From: Mantis religiosa
Taxonomy: Eukaryota > Arthropoda > Insecta > Mantodea > Mantidae
NCBI GenBank assembly: GCA_030765055.1
Contig: CM060953.1
Span: forward strand, 97,219,701-97,283,700
Length of the DNA: 64,000 nucleotides
Reading direction: 5' to 3'
Positions 23,088 to 35,097 of this stretch are shown one piece after another. Numbering within the stretch: position 1 is the first letter of the stretch; the number at the start of each line of letters is the position of its first letter. The notes beneath the pieces were generated by a model. It worked only from the letters and a program-made list of their open reading frames with translations, was not told the DNA's origin and did not search any database. The position numbers were made by a program, and so were the translations under genes.

Positions 23088-23537
23088 TTGTTTTGATTAC
23101 AGGCAGCGGTGTGACAATATTTTAATAGTGTTATTCAGTGGTATTAAAAGTGTAATATTTCACAATCAGCTAAACCTGTAAGTAATTTTCGCTTATAGAA
23201 GTTATCCTTAAACTTTTATCCTGAAGTGTAAATGTTAGGAACTTCGAGCGTTCCATAAAACGCATTATTTATTATATATTTTCTTCCATTTGGTTGGATC
23301 TCTTCGAAAAATTCCTATTTTGTTAGAGCAGCAGAACGTCAGTTGTCTACAAAGCACACTGTCTCTTGTCTAGTTGCCAACATCATCCAATATAATCAAC
23401 AAGAACAAACCTTATAAGTTCACATTCTATCAATCCTGTGGACGCTGCTACTACATCTCGTTCAGCTTTACACCCACCCAAGTTAGTTCACAAACTCCCA
23501 TTCGAAGAACTCAATCAAGAAGATGCCTCCAAGTCAA

Positions 23538-23541
<4 letters not shown>

Positions 23542-23570
<29 letters not shown>
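23542..23570 (+). repeat. T29 homopolymer inside LINE-A ORF1
   Basis: 29 consecutive T. It adds a run of phenylalanine codons to the frame and could be an expanded slippage tract, or the poly(A) tail of a tiny minus-strand retroposed scrap. Confidence 0.9.
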
Positions 23571-23573
<3 letters not shown>

Positions 23574-23772
23574 CCAAGCAAAAACCATACAGCGTTGGCA
23601 TAGCTATACATTCTAAATACATTGTGAACTTAACCTCCATACACAATCAATTTTTCTCTTTGAAAACCATGGAAGAAAATGACGATTCAGCTGCTGAAGT
23701 TAATTCCTCTGCGGCTCCTAAAATCAGGATCCCACCTATATTTCTCCAAGAGGTCACCAATTATCAGCAGAT

Positions 23773-24001
23773 AAATACTGAGGCTTTCACGGCCGGCGTC
23801 GTTAACTTCACTTAGTATGTTGTCCGGGCTTGTACGCTGTAGTCCATTTGTATTTCTTTCCGACGTTTCGCCGAAAACTGCGTTCGGCATCTTCAGGGTT
23901 CTAAGTCAAGAGACACGGAGTCCAACACAAGTTTTCGGCGAAACGTCGGAAAGAAATACAAATAGACCACGGCCTACAAGCCCGGACAACATAGTGGAGT
24001 T
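23773..24001. mobile_element. 229-bp fold-back insert (Penelope-like relic?) with 14-bp TSD
   Basis: AATTATCAGCAGAT occurs exactly at 23759-23772 and 24002-24015 and joins the LINE ORF1 sequence when the insert is removed, so this is a later insertion. Inside, about 60 bp around 23818-23877 (ATGTTGTCCGGGCTTG...) is repeated inverted at about 23930-23992 (...CAAGCCCGGACAACAT). The arms carry the GACGTTTCGCCGAAAACT motif on opposite strands. The structure resembles arthropod repeats carrying hammerhead motifs, many of which derive from Penelope-like elements. No coding capacity. Confidence 0.75.
23862..23898 (-). ncRNA. Candidate hammerhead-ribozyme core
   Basis: Read on the minus strand: CC then CTGAAGA (23896-23890), one T, a 6-bp stem GCCGAA/TTCGGC with a 7-nt loop, GAAA (23869-23866), then CGTC. 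This is the order of a type I hammerhead core: C3-A9, stem II, G12-A15, a very short stem III, and a cleavage site after GTC. A GG/CC pair can start stem I. The extra T between A9 and stem II is non-canonical, so activity is uncertain. The inverted arm near 23931-23949 keeps only GGCGAAACGTCGG without the CTGAAGA half. Confidence 0.5.
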
Positions 24002-24908
24002 AATTATCAGCAGATTATCCGAGACATCCGTGCTATTGTAAAAGACGACTATTCAACACAACAACAAAACAAAATTCCTAAGATAAATACAACTTCAGTT
24101 AACGACTTTCGAGCCCTTACAAAATTCCGAATGATTCAAAGCACCCTTTTCACACATTCCTGGATCAAAATTCCAAAAGACTTGAAGTTATCTTGAGAAA
24201 TGTCCCTCACTCCCTTACAAATGACGACATAGTTACAGAAATAACGACTCTGAAGCTACCAGTGACGAAAGTTACCAGGCTGTTCTACAAAGATCGACAA
24301 TCTATGCCCCTGTTTGCTGTAGAACTAGAAAACAACAAGGAAAGAAGGTCTTTGAAGTTAAACACATTCAGCATGCCTTAACAAAAGTTGAGTACCGTAA
24401 GAAACCCACAAACTTCGCACAATGTGCACGATGCCAGTGCTACGGGCATGCCAAAAAGTTTCGTCGATTTACACCTTGATGTGTGAAGTGTCCCTCTAAT
24501 CATCTTCTCTCTGAATGTCCAAAAAAAAGAAGACACTCAACCTTCCTGAGTGAACTGCGGAGAAGTTCATCCGGCTAATTTCAGAAGTTGTGAAGAAATC
24601 CAGTGCAAAAGTACCCGAGACCACCATAACACTTGCACCTCCAAAATTAAAAGTGGAAAATTTCCCCAAGTTGACACCAAACTCTCCCTCTTCTCCTCCT
24701 GAAGTTCCTCAGTGGCCACGCTCTGTCCCTCCAGAAGACAAAAGTTTCCTGCATTCTACCCAGCAACAATCTATACAAAATTATTGTTCTGCTTCTTCCT
24801 CCCCTGATGACAGTGAGAACATTCTTCAGCTAGCTATTAATTTTCTAGCACCATACCTACCAAAAAGTAAACCCTTTTTATTACAGCTTTTTGCAAGTTT
24901 GTTTGCTA

Positions 24909-27250
24909 ATGACCACTAAAAATCAAGTAAGTACATTCTCTCAACTAACTATACTAAACTGGAACGCTTATGTAATAAAAGCCAAGCGGGAGGCCATTTT
25001 AGAATTCATGTCAAGACACAACATCGCAGCAGCTTGCATCACTGAGACTCAACTAGTACGGCAGGAAAAATTTTCAGTACCTGGTTATGCACCGTATAGG
25101 TCCGATTGCAACGCTCCCGTCCCCTCGGGTGGAGTGGCCATCTTCATTCGAAAGGACATACACCACTACTCGATCTTCCTACCCCAACTAACCAGCCTCG
25201 AAGCTTGTTCAGTTCAAATATTCATGCAAAACTCCTCTAAAACAACAATAATTTCAGTTTATGAGCCACCAGGACTCAGTCTCAATGTTCAAGATATTAA
25301 TACTTTATTTTCTGATATAGTGCCAACCCTTCTCGTGGGAGATCTAAATAGTAAGAATGAAACATGGGGATGCCGTGTGACAACCCCAAACGGAAGACGA
25401 TTATTAACAGCAGCTGAGTGTAATGCACTCAACATCATAGCCCCACCTGGTCCTACTTTCTATAGGCAAATCATAAACCTGATATTCTGGATATAGCACT
25501 ATACAAAAATCTATCAGATATTCCCACCATGCAAGTTCTACCTAAAATGCACTCCGACCACTGCCCAGTCTTGACGCCCTTTGACGATAATTTGATTCTA
25601 CTTCCACTACCCACTTGGAGACTCCGCAAAGGTTTCATTAACTAGCAGATCTTCCAACATGTAACTGATAACGAGTTGAAAACTGCGTGCTATCCGAAAA
25701 CTCCCAGTGATGTAGAAGCAGCAATTCTTGAGCTCACAAAAGCCATAACTTCAGATATAGTCTCAGCAACAATGAAAACCCTATTATGAAACCTTGCCCT
25801 CTAACATCAGATCTCACAAGAGAGGTAAAGAAACAAATGGATGAATATCGGTATTCGACTTACCAACGTCACCTCTCCAGCATTTCATCAGAGGATTCAT
25901 CCTTGTGGAAAAAAACCAAAAGAGTGTTAAAAGAACCGATGCTTATTCCACCATTAATACAAGATGGTAAACACTACAGATCCGACTTTGAGAAGAACGA
26001 GCTATTCGTAGATACTCCACAAAGCACCTTCTGCCCAAATCCAGTGATTAACGAAGAATTTAAGAAAGAAATCGAACGTTTTTCTGATTCTTATGCCACA
26101 GATCAACTCCCCATTAACTTCACTTCACCAAAAGAAATATTGTTTATAATCCAGCAACTAGCAGCAAGGAAATCGCCTGGTCATGATCTTCTTCCAAAAT
26201 TTGTATTAAAACATCTGACTCGCAAAACACTTTCTATTCTAGCCGCACTTTTCAACAGTTGTATGTGTATGGGTTACTTTCCCAGAATATGGAAACGCGC
26301 CATAATAACTCTTATCCATAAGCCAGGATAATGCTCCTCACACACAATTAAATTATCGTCCTGTAAGTCTGCTGCCAACTCTATCCAAAGTCTATGAAAA
26401 AATTATACTAAAGCGTTTGACAAAATTTCTAAACGAAGTACCAGTGTTACCTCCCTTTCAATTCGGTTTTCATCGAAAGCATTAAACCACCCATCAAATT
26501 ATCCGAATTACAGAACAAGTGGCACAAGGCTTCGAGAAGAAAGAACGCACAGCTGCAGCATTCCTTGACTTCACTCAGGCATTTGACAGAGTTTGGTATC
26601 AGAGTCTTCTATACAAACTGCTCATCAATGGCATCCCAAACTACCTCTATAAAATAGATTCCTCTTTTCTGTCACAACGTACATTGTCAGTCCGCGTAGG
26701 TAGTAGCCACTCTTCTACCAAACCTATAAGAGAAGGCGTTCCTCAAGGATCTATCCTGGGACCAGTTCTATTCAGCTTGTACACCTCTGATATACCTGAA
26801 ATACCTAGAGCTCACATTGCCATGTATGAGGATGATACAACAATCTTCGCAACACATCGCAATATCCACACCGACAGAAATCACCTTCAAGAGGCCTTAA
26901 ACTTAATTACACCCTGGCTTGGTAACTGGCGTATTTCGCTCAACCAGCAAAAATATGAAGCAATGCTCTTTACACTATGCAGACCGGACTATCCTCCACC
27001 AGTAACACCCCCAGTGAAACCTATACCCTGGAAAACTGAACTGAAACCGATCAATACCTCGGCGTGCTCATGGATCGACGACTCACATGGAAACCACACA
27101 TAGGTAACAAACTTAAACTAGCTCGGGCAAGACTGGCTAAGCCCTACCCTCTTCTCAACAAAAGATCTTCATGCAAATTAGAAAAACTGCACACTACTCT
27201 ACAGGGACCAGTGTCTCCGAAATCAAACGTATCCAGATTTTCAAAATAAA
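24909..27250 (+). pseudogene. LINE-A ORF2: endonuclease-reverse transcriptase, broken
   Basis: The likely start is ATG 24909 (MTTKNQVSTF). The endonuclease domain (to about 25600) has ILNWNAYVIKAKREAILEFM, CITETQL, YRSDCNAPVPSGGVAIFIR, LVGDLNSKNETWG and, in another frame, SDHCPV at 25557-25570. Thumb/linker and RT follow: PGHDLLPKFVLKHL (25786-26331), then palm AAFLDFTQAFDRVWYQSLL and VPQGSILGPVLFSLYTSDIP (26519-27103). The catalytic box reads YEDDTT; the first variable residue is Glu instead of the usual Ala, but both aspartates remain. The end (27064-27250) has LGVLMDRRLTWKPHI split by a frameshift. It would nick target DNA and copy its own RNA there. Confidence 0.85.
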
Positions 27251-27628
27251 GTATTACGAATCTCAAGAAATGCACCATGGTTCGTCAGAAATGGTCAACT
27301 ACATAGAGAAAGTGGAATCAGCACCATTCAACTGTCAATTTCTTCATAAGCCAAAAAGTTCTACAACCCAAAACACGTCTCAGGTGCCATTGCCTATTCC
27401 CTTGGCAGAAAATCCAGCTTTCCAACCCGCATCAGGAGTCGTCTACCACTGCATCAGCTCTCAGAACAAGATCCTATGTAATACTTAAAACAATAATGTA
27501 CCTACTTATAGGGGGGTCCAATTGGGCTTTCCTCATTTCATTGTTATTCATTGTATCACATATGTAAATAATGTCTATAATAAATAATCTGTAGAGCGCA
27601 CATGCACTGTTCGATCAATAAATTAGTT

Positions 27629-28626
27629 TTACAAAACTTGTACTTCTTTTATATTATCCTTAGCTAGCTGGCGAGCTATCTCAATCTGTTTTTGTGTAGA
27701 TTTAACGAAAATATAATCTGTTGTATGTTTTAGCTGCACTTCATTAGGGAGTGTGGGATGACGTCCGTATACTAAGTAAAAGTGGGACTTTCCTGTGGTT
27801 TCCTGTCTACTAGTATTATAAGCAAAGATTACGTGGGGAAGAGCCACATACCAGTCGTTTTGGTTGGTTGACACATAGTGTGACATGTTAATTACGGTCT
27901 GGTTAGCACGTTTTATCAGTCCATTGCAAGCTGGGTGATAGGCTGTGGTGAATGATGAGTGAACTCCAACGGATTATAGTAGCTGTTGCATTACATCACT
28001 TAGAAAGACAATCTCTCTGTCCGACAGAGGTTCTGCTGGCGCTCCGTGCCGAAATCCAATTTGTTCTGATACAAATCATCCTACATGGTCGATAGAGCCT
28101 TTGGTGATAGAGTCAGCCTCAACCCACTTTGTGAAATGTTCAGTTGCTAGAACTAACATAGTTTACCAGTTTTGAAACGGTGGATAAGTCCAACAAGATC
28201 AATGTCTCACCTCTCGCCGACGTATTTTACGTGCATTGGCTGTAAAAGACCGGATGGTGTTGAAGTTTTGACTCCTTTTTCGGCTTGGCAAGACTTGCAC
28301 GTTCACACGTACTTTTCAATGTCTTTTCTCATCCCTTCCCAATAATTTCGGGAATGGATTTTTGAAAAGGTTTTCGTGAATCCGATGTGACCCGACAGAG
28401 AGTCGCAATGGCATGATATTAAAATTTCGTGTTTCAGCTGATCAGGGATAACTAGTAAGTGTAAAGCTGCTGATCCTCCTGCATTTTTGCGGTAGAGCAC
28501 TCCTGATTTTAGAACATAGGTTTCTGCCAGTCGTTGTAGGCTGGGTGTACCGCATCTGGGTTTTTCGACGTAGTTACTGAATGTAGCAGTTTGGGATTTG
28601 CGAATTAAACTGGGATTAAGAGTCAA
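27629..28626 (-). pseudogene. E4 integrase, N-terminal finger and core pieces
   Basis: 28303-28626 encodes the H2C2 region (HEILISCHCDSLSGHIGFTKTF, YWEGMRKDIEKYV, continuing with paired cysteines past a stop). 27629-27886 encodes the core end (WYVALPHVIFAYNTSRQETTGKSHFYLVYGRHPTLP). The central catalytic block at 27890-28300 is recognisable only in fragments with many stops. The two pieces join the tail at 22839-23087 once the LINE is removed. Confidence 0.8.
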
Positions 28627-29120
28627 GTTGGTAACTCATATGTTTCTCTAAAACAAGGGTTTTTTTATCTACTGGCAGACGGGACAACGCATCTGCATCG
28701 GTGTGCTCAGCACCAGGCTTCTAGACAGTTGAATAGTCACAATCTTGAAGTTTTAAAGCCCAGCGTGCTAATCTTCCTGTAATGTATTTTAAATTATGAA
28801 GATAACAAGGTGAATGATGATCACTTACGACATTGATGGGAAAGTCATGGATATATGGTCTAAAATGTGTCAGATTATATACAATTACTATTAATTCTAG
28901 TTCCGAGATACAGTAATTGTTTCATGCTTATTTAGAGAACCTGAACAGTAAGCAATTGGATGCAATTCACCATCTATGCGTTGCAATAGTGTGCAACTAA
29001 CTCCAATTTTGCTCGAATCAGTAGGTTATTCTGTATGTGCTCCTTGTTGATAGAGAGCTAGTACTAGGGCAGTTGTTAGTAAATGTTTTAACTTATGAGT
29101 CCAGTTAGGTTTATGTCCAT

Positions 29121-29645
29121 TCAAAATCTTCGCGTTAGTTCATGAAGTGGTGAAGCAATAGATGCGAAATTCGGGACAAAACGTCTATACAAACTGAATA
29201 AATCAAGTACTTTTCTAATGTCACGAAAATTCTTAGGGCCTGGCAAATTTTGAATAGATCGTATTTTGTGACTGTCGGGTTCTATACCTTTGGCGGATAC
29301 TTCAAATCCTAGTAGTTTGATTTTGACATACCAAAAAAGAAAACATTTTTCTGGTTTCAGATTAAAGTTATGTTTGTATAGTTGACAGAAGACTTCTTCT
29401 AAGTTAGTTAATAATTCAGAAAATGTTGGAGCAAAAACAACAATGTCATCCAAATAGACTAGAGACTTTTTATACCGAAGATTACTTAATAATTTACCAG
29501 AAACTTCTGAGAAAAATCTCGGGGCATTAACGAGTCCGAAGCTTAATCTGTTGAATTCAAATTGGGAAGAACTTGAAACGAAGCTTGTATACTTCTTGCT
29601 TTTCCCTACGATAGGGACTTGAAAATATGCGCTGACTAATTCCAA
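29121..29645 (-). pseudogene. E4 reverse transcriptase fragment
   Basis: 174 codons cover the palm and thumb: ELVSAYFQVPIVGKSKKYTSF, FGLVNAPRFFSEV, the catalytic box LVYLDDIVVFAPTF with both aspartates, then KCFLFWYVKIKLLGFEVS and LFSLYRRFVPNFASIASPL. The preceding fingers (29650-29900) and following RNase H (28640-29120) are visible only across stops. Confidence 0.85.
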
Positions 29646-29957
29646 AGAACAATATCATCGCGATTTGCCTAAATAACTGAGTAAATCATCTATGAGCGGT
29701 AGGGGTAGGAAGCTGTTTTTGTAACTGTATTAAGCTTTCGATAATCTATAAGAAATCTCATTTCACCACTTTTGTTTTTAACTAAGGCTACGGGTGAACT
29801 CCATGAATTATGGGATTCACGGATAATACCAGCATCTAGCATTTCTTGAATTTGGGAATCTATGGTTTCTCTTTTGCGTGGGTCATACGATATGGTGATT
29901 GTTTGATAGGTGTTTCATCTGTGACCTCTATTTTAAATTCTCCTATATCTGTTTGAA

Positions 29958-30800
29958 TTAATTCTTGTAATTTTGTAGCAAACACATGACGGTATTTTTG
30001 TAAAAACTAGTCATTTGAGATTTTTGTTCTAGAGTTAATTGTGAATTGACATTAAATTTTGCATTTTCAAGTTCCATTGGTTGGGAATCCATAGAAGACC
30101 AATTAGATACCTGAATAAGGGCTACTTCATAAGCGTTAGCAAAGTTTGTTCTAGAAAAGATAACTTTTGGTTCAGCACTATTGTTATGTACTGGTATCGT
30201 GCATTGACCTTTATTATCGAATAAAATAGGTGAGATTTGTAAGCCCATCTTTTGCATGATGGAGTCTTTGGGTTCTAATGAAATTTGTCCTGTTTTATCA
30301 AGCTTAATTTTTACTGGTACTTTCATAGAAGTGAAAGGAGGTATACGAATGTCTTCTGTACAACATGCCTTATGTACAGGGTCAGTTTACTGTTCTGTTA
30401 CAATTATAATCTGTGCCAAGTGGCAATTTTGTTTTTCTCCACAGTGTACATGTACTGTGTTTTCGTCAGATGTGTTGAGAGTTATGTCGTACGAAGCTAA
30501 ATTAATAACAGTTTGGTATTTGTTTAAAAAGTCCATTCCTAACAGAAGGTTGTGGGCGAACTCTCATGTCACTAATAATTCTTCTGTGAATTGCACTTCT
30601 GCAAGTTCAAACAAACTGAGTCGAATGACAAATGTCTAGTAATTTATAGTATGCTGTGCGGAGGAATAAACTATTAGCTATTGGAACAATAGGTGTTGTA
30701 ACAAAACATTAACGTACTACGCTAACTGCACTATCTGTATCGTATAAGACTGTTTGATTGTAAGGTCGAATGCCTTGAGTCGTGAGTACATTCATTGGGC
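29958..30800 (-). pseudogene. E4 protease and protease-RT linker, broken
   Basis: The piece at 29958-30326 is the linker usually found between protease and RT (KDSIMQKMGLQISPILFDN). Upstream, at about 30711-30750, the minus strand reads LYDTDSAVSVV, matching the retropepsin active-site region but with DTD in place of DTG. Stops separate the two. Confidence 0.6.
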
Positions 30801-30940
30801 GAATGTGTGAAACTATAACGTCTGGAATGTTTGCTGTTATAGGCGCCACGGATTTTATTTCCGTGGCGTCCCTTGGCCGTTTGGGGAATTCTGCCTAAGT
30901 CTGCAATGTATTGCTATATGACTTTGGCAGTGACATACAA

Positions 30941-31620
30941 TTAAACAGGTCGCCCATTGGCTGTTGGATTGTTTGTTTGCCAGGTGGTATTATGTCTCGT
31001 GTTACAAGGCCTCTGTGGAAAATTAGTTCTGGGTGATGTGTAAGAACCACGAGTAAAATGATTACCACGATTAGTACCGCGACCGTGTCCAGGGGTTATT
31101 GATCCTGACCCACGGGATGATGCACTAGATCTGTTATTCTGCGTAAAGTGAAGTTTTTGGATTTGTTTTTGCAACGTTTGCACAGCTTGAGTCAGGTATT
31201 GATGAGGTCTGTTGAGGAGCTTCGCTTTAACATTAACATCGCTTATTTTACTCACTCTTCACATGCTCCGAAACATGTGAACAGTTACTAAAATAAGTGA
31301 TGTTAGTGCTACTTCTGCCGATCCATCTTAGGCAATTTCTTTCTTTTTAGTGTGAGCAGAATTCAAATCCGCACTTGTGTGCCTCAATTCTCTTATACAC
31401 TTATTAACCTCAAAAATTTGTATACAGTTTAGTAACTCCTTTTTGTGTGTTTAGTTGTGTCATCGTTGTAACAAATTCTATTGCAATTTGTACAATAATT
31501 TTTTGACTTCGGTGTAATATGAGCAGCACTTTTACACGCAACGCAGATAGCTTGACATCTATGGTTTTTGTCTTTGATACCTTATCACGCAATTGGCAAT
31601 TTTCTGACATACCACAAAAT
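30941..31620 (-). pseudogene. E4 gag-like remnant
   Basis: 30941-31255 encodes a coiled segment (YLTQAVQTLQKQIQKLHFTQ) followed by a glycine/arginine/serine-rich tail (RGSGSITPGHGRGTNRGNHF) typical of nucleic-acid binding Gag ends. Further upstream (31410-31610) a frame contains CVACKSAAHITPKSKNYCTNC, a possible zinc-binding cluster. Frames are broken between the two. Confidence 0.55.
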
Positions 31621-32717
31621 GAAGCTAATAAAGCAATAACGTTAAAATGCTCAGCGTCGTGACAAATATAAATATTTTTATCTCGTAGCCAACTTCGGTT
31701 TAATAGTAATCCGCACTGACAATTTGTGTATACGCATTTGCAACAACAAAAAATTCTGCCTCTTTAAAGTATTGTAGTGTGAAATGTTCGTCTGGTTCAT
31801 GTTTAATTTTATTGCAGAGATGTACTGCTAAGCTCTTTCTATTCGTGCACATTCTTTTCTTAGGTTGGTTTAACGGACTTCCCTACTGAGTCTATTTGTT
31901 TCTTATGTTAATGCTACAATGATAACGATTACGATTGCTTATGTGACATTATGCCAGTAAACATTAAGTACTTCTCTTTATATGGTTACAAAGGAAGAAC
32001 ACTTCAAATTCATATGTATGACTTCCTGCCAACCACAGAACGACGAATCCTCAATAAATGATATGTTTAACAGGGATTCTACAATATAACTAATTCAAGA
32101 TCTTTAACAGAATTCTTTTTATCAATCTGTTTATTATGCAAACTATAAAAATGCGAGCCATTTTAACGTATACTTTATTTCGTTTTATGCTTATCACGTT
32201 TACAAATAAATATCAGGGTATTTTGGATTTTTTTATTTCTTGTTCTCACAATAATTACCGAGTGGTGTTGAGAAATAAAGTACGTCGTAATTGCGTAACT
32301 AAATTGCAATAAAGCACGAGTAACTTAAATACCGCACGATTGAAATACTTTATTTCAATTAATACCATGACCCCCATAAGGTGTTCATATTTTTCATTTA
32401 TTGTATCTTTCTGCATTTAGCTGTAAAGGGTCCGCTTGGTGCCTATTTGGGTAATTTTCAATGCCCTTTTGCCTACCTAGTTTAAACTTTGTAGGTAGGT
32501 ACCTAAAAATATTGTCTCTACTTATAAAAATATGTAGAAATCTCTTGTCTTCGTTGCATTTTGAAACAGTAGAACAATGGTGCATTTCGCTGCTTCGGGA
32601 GGGTTACGTCCCTCTGAACAGAATGTGTGTGTGACATAACTAGAACTACGCGACATATATTGTGCGCTAAATAAATGCAAACAGTATCTATATTCACAAA
32701 ATGTCACTATTTTGACC
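31621..32717. other. AT-rich spacer, no gene recognised
   Basis: No recognisable coding, terminal repeat or RNA gene. It may include the 5' LTR of E4. Its right end is the target site of the palindromic element. Confidence 0.45.
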
Positions 32718-32723
32718 GATTGC
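32718..32723 (+). repeat. Target-site duplication, left copy (GATTGC)
   Basis: An exact match to 48556-48561. Six bases is the duplication size characteristic of Polinton/Maverick integration. Confidence 0.88.
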
Positions 32724-32859
32724 AGTAGGGTATTAGAGAGTGTTCCAGCGCAGACCCAAATGAGCAAGATGGCGGCCATGCGCAATCTGTATGTTTAGTG
32801 GATTTAGACAGTGTTTAGGTAGGCAGTCAATCCTCTTAATTTGCTGTAACTTATAATGC

Positions 32860-33480
32860 TGTGTCCTGAGGTATGACCAGAGCTTGTCTTGAGCTATGAT
32901 CTGGGGCTCTAGGGTTAAGGGTTGCAGGTTTTAACAGGTAGGACTGCTGGTATGGGAGGTTAATAGCTATAGGATTTAATGGTTAGCTCCTGTGGCATGA
33001 TCTTAGGCTCTAGGGTTAAGAGTTTCACAGGTGATGTCTGTTGGTCTGGAGGTGAAGTCTGTTGGTCTGGATGGTTTAGGATTTAGAGACTAGGTCCTGA
33101 GGTATGATCTGGGACTCTAGGGTTAAGGGCTGCAGGGTTTCTTAGGTAAAGTCTGTTGGTCTGGAGCTTGAAAGCTGTGGGATTTAGAGGTCAGGTCTTG
33201 AGGTATGATCTGGCGCTTCAGGGTTAAGGGCTGCAGGGTTTCTTAGGTAAAGTCTGTTGGTCTGGAGCTTGAAAGCTGTGGGATTTAGAGGTTAGGTCTT
33301 GAGGTATGATCTGGGGCTCTAGGGTTAAGGGTTGCAGGTTTTAACAGGTAGGGTTGCTGGTATGGGAGGTTAATACCTATAGGATTTAATGTGGCATGAG
33401 CTCTAGGGTTAAGGGTTGTAGGGTTCATAGCTAAATGTTGTTGGTCTAGAGGATAAAGACCGTAGGGTCTTTTATCTATG
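32860..33480 (+). repeat. 101-bp tandem repeats near the left terminus
   Basis: A unit of about 101 bp containing CTAGGGTTAAGGGTTGCAGG, TCTGTTGGTCTGGAG and GAGGTATGATCTGGGG recurs. Copies at about 33121, 33222 and 33323 are the clearest, with degenerate ones on both sides and again at 34200-34520. Mirrored in the right arm at 47800-48430. No open frame runs through it. Confidence 0.85.
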
Positions 33481-35097
33481 TTTTATAGGCTGAGGTATGG
33501 TCTTATCATTTTGAAGTTCAGTTTGCTAGTCCAGCGATTAAAGGCGGTTTATCTCGAGGCAAGTCCTACATTTATGCTTTACTATGTCATCCTATTATAA
33601 ACTAACCTAATATATTCCTTCATTTCTACCTTTTTCATCATTATTGTAACCTAGCTGTGTTTTGTTAGCGGCTTCCTTTGTTGCATCTGTTAACCTAATT
33701 GTTCTCTTTCCTTAAGTTCCTCTATTCTACCTCTTTAACCTAACCTAATATATCCCACGGTTTTAACTTCTTGATCATTGTTGAACCTAGTTGATTCTGG
33801 TATTAACATTCGTTCTCTTTTCTTAAGCTGCCCTGTTTTTACCTCCTTAACCTATCCTAAGCATGTTTCTTTTCTCATGCTAACTACTTGTATGTATGAT
33901 GCAAAGTTTTTAGGCATATCGATCTTATAGCTATCTTTGTCACTGCAAGAGATATATATGCTGATTACAGATCTTTATACAGTAAATTTAACCCTTTGTG
34001 TATCTGCTTCTCTTTTCCTAAAAATTGAGCTTCTTTTGTTGCTGATGTTTCTTGTTTTTCGTACCTTCTCTATGCTTTCAGGAACTCTATTACACTTTGT
34101 TATGTTTTGAGGTCTTATGCTTATATCTAAGGCTTTTTGATTATGTCTTTTGATCTGAAAGGCTATGTATATTGGTTATGTTCCTCATGTCTTTTGCTCA
34201 CATGGTTAGATCTTGAGCCATGATCTTAGGGCCAAGGGGTTTAAAGGATGTAGGTCTCATAGCTTAAGCTCGCAGACCTGAAGGTTAAAGGCTGTAGGTT
34301 TAGTGGTTAGGTCGTATGGATTCAAGGTTAGACCTCTCGGTCTAGAGTTTTAAGGCTGTAGGATCTGGAGGTTACGTATGGTCTGAGGGCTCTAGGGTTG
34401 AGTTGTAAACTTCATAGCTAAAGGTTGCAGGTCATTAGCTTAAAAGCTGTACGATCCGGAGGTTATGTATTGAGGTACGATCTCGGAGCTCTAGGATTAA
34501 GAGCTATAGATTCCATAGCTACAAGTTTGCCAGCTAGAGATATCTTCGTTAGTGTTAGTGGTATATTTGCAATGGTCTATGCGCATAGTTTTTCATACGT
34601 TTTTCATGCAGATTGATGTCTTCATACTCTTGTGCCTTTTTTTTAAGCTTTTACTCCCTCTGAATCGTCCTGTAATAAGTCGTAACGCTAAACCAATGTT
34701 CTAATGCTATTTCAAGCTTTTTTTTCAGATGTTATGAGGTTTATGCGCGTTTCAAGGATTTTTTTAGACCTAGTTCAGTTACTTAAATCATTTTATAACT
34801 AACTAAAAGGTTTTTTCAAGGATATTTCAGATTAAGAGGTAGTTACTTTTTCAATTTACCTATTTTTAACACTAACTAAAGTGCGTTCAGTTAGCTTATG
34901 TGGTGAGGCAGACGTCCCTCGTCTTTTTCTCTGGACTTGGGACCAGCGTCAGAATTTGTTTTCTGAAAGGTAGACTTAACGCCCTCCTCTGCTCTTATTA
35001 TTCAGCTCTTTTTGTGCTTAGATGTCGGCTACGTTCCAGTGTTTGTTGTTTCTCGGAATGAAAATTGTTTTTTTTTTCTGCTCTAGGGTTCCTTCTT

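Larger units (their letters stand above)
23438..24919 (+). pseudogene. LINE-A ORF1 (gag-like, zinc knuckles), broken
   Basis: The frame begins near 23438. It reads KIRIPPIFLQEVTNYQQI, is interrupted by the fold-back insert, and resumes at about 24016. The middle, LRNVPHSLTNDDIVTEITTL at 24193-24381, belongs to the RNA-binding region seen before the knuckles in Jockey-type ORF1. A CCHC-type array follows around 24410-24540 (CARCQCYGHAKKF, CVKCPSNHLLSECPKK), broken by a stop. The last part is open to TAA at 24917-24919 and overlaps the ORF2 start by 11 bases. It would package the element RNA. Confidence 0.75.
23105..27640 (+). mobile_element. LINE-A: Jockey-like non-LTR retrotransposon inserted in E4 integrase
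   Basis: This plus-strand LINE has ORF1 with a zinc-knuckle region, then ORF2 with an apurinic-type endonuclease and reverse transcriptase. Its 3' untranslated region contains TTATAGGGGGGTCCAATTGG, as often seen in Jockey-type elements. Borders are approximate, set where the flanking E4 integrase frame stops and resumes. No clean target duplication or poly(A) was found. The frame is broken in many places. It also carries a 229-bp fold-back insertion and a T29 run inside ORF1. Confidence 0.8.
22839..31620 (-). mobile_element. E4: older Ty3/gypsy retrotransposon, split by a LINE
   Basis: Gag-like, protease, RT, RNase H and integrase pieces follow each other on the minus strand from about 31620 down to 22839. 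The sequence is clearly distinct from E1-E3. The integrase is split between 27643 and about 23087 by the Jockey-like LINE: RQLAKDNIKEVQ on one side and the GRKRRTIKFQPGQLVEVF tail on the other. I could not find its LTRs with confidence; 22624-22838 and 31621-32717 may contain their remains. Multiple stops make it the most decayed gypsy here. Confidence 0.82.

Noticed and set aside
32860..33480. CTAGGGTTAAGGG blocks as telomeric repeat
   Set aside because: The motif recurs only once per 101-bp unit and lies inside a transposon terminus with a TSD outside it. It is not an array of short telomere units.
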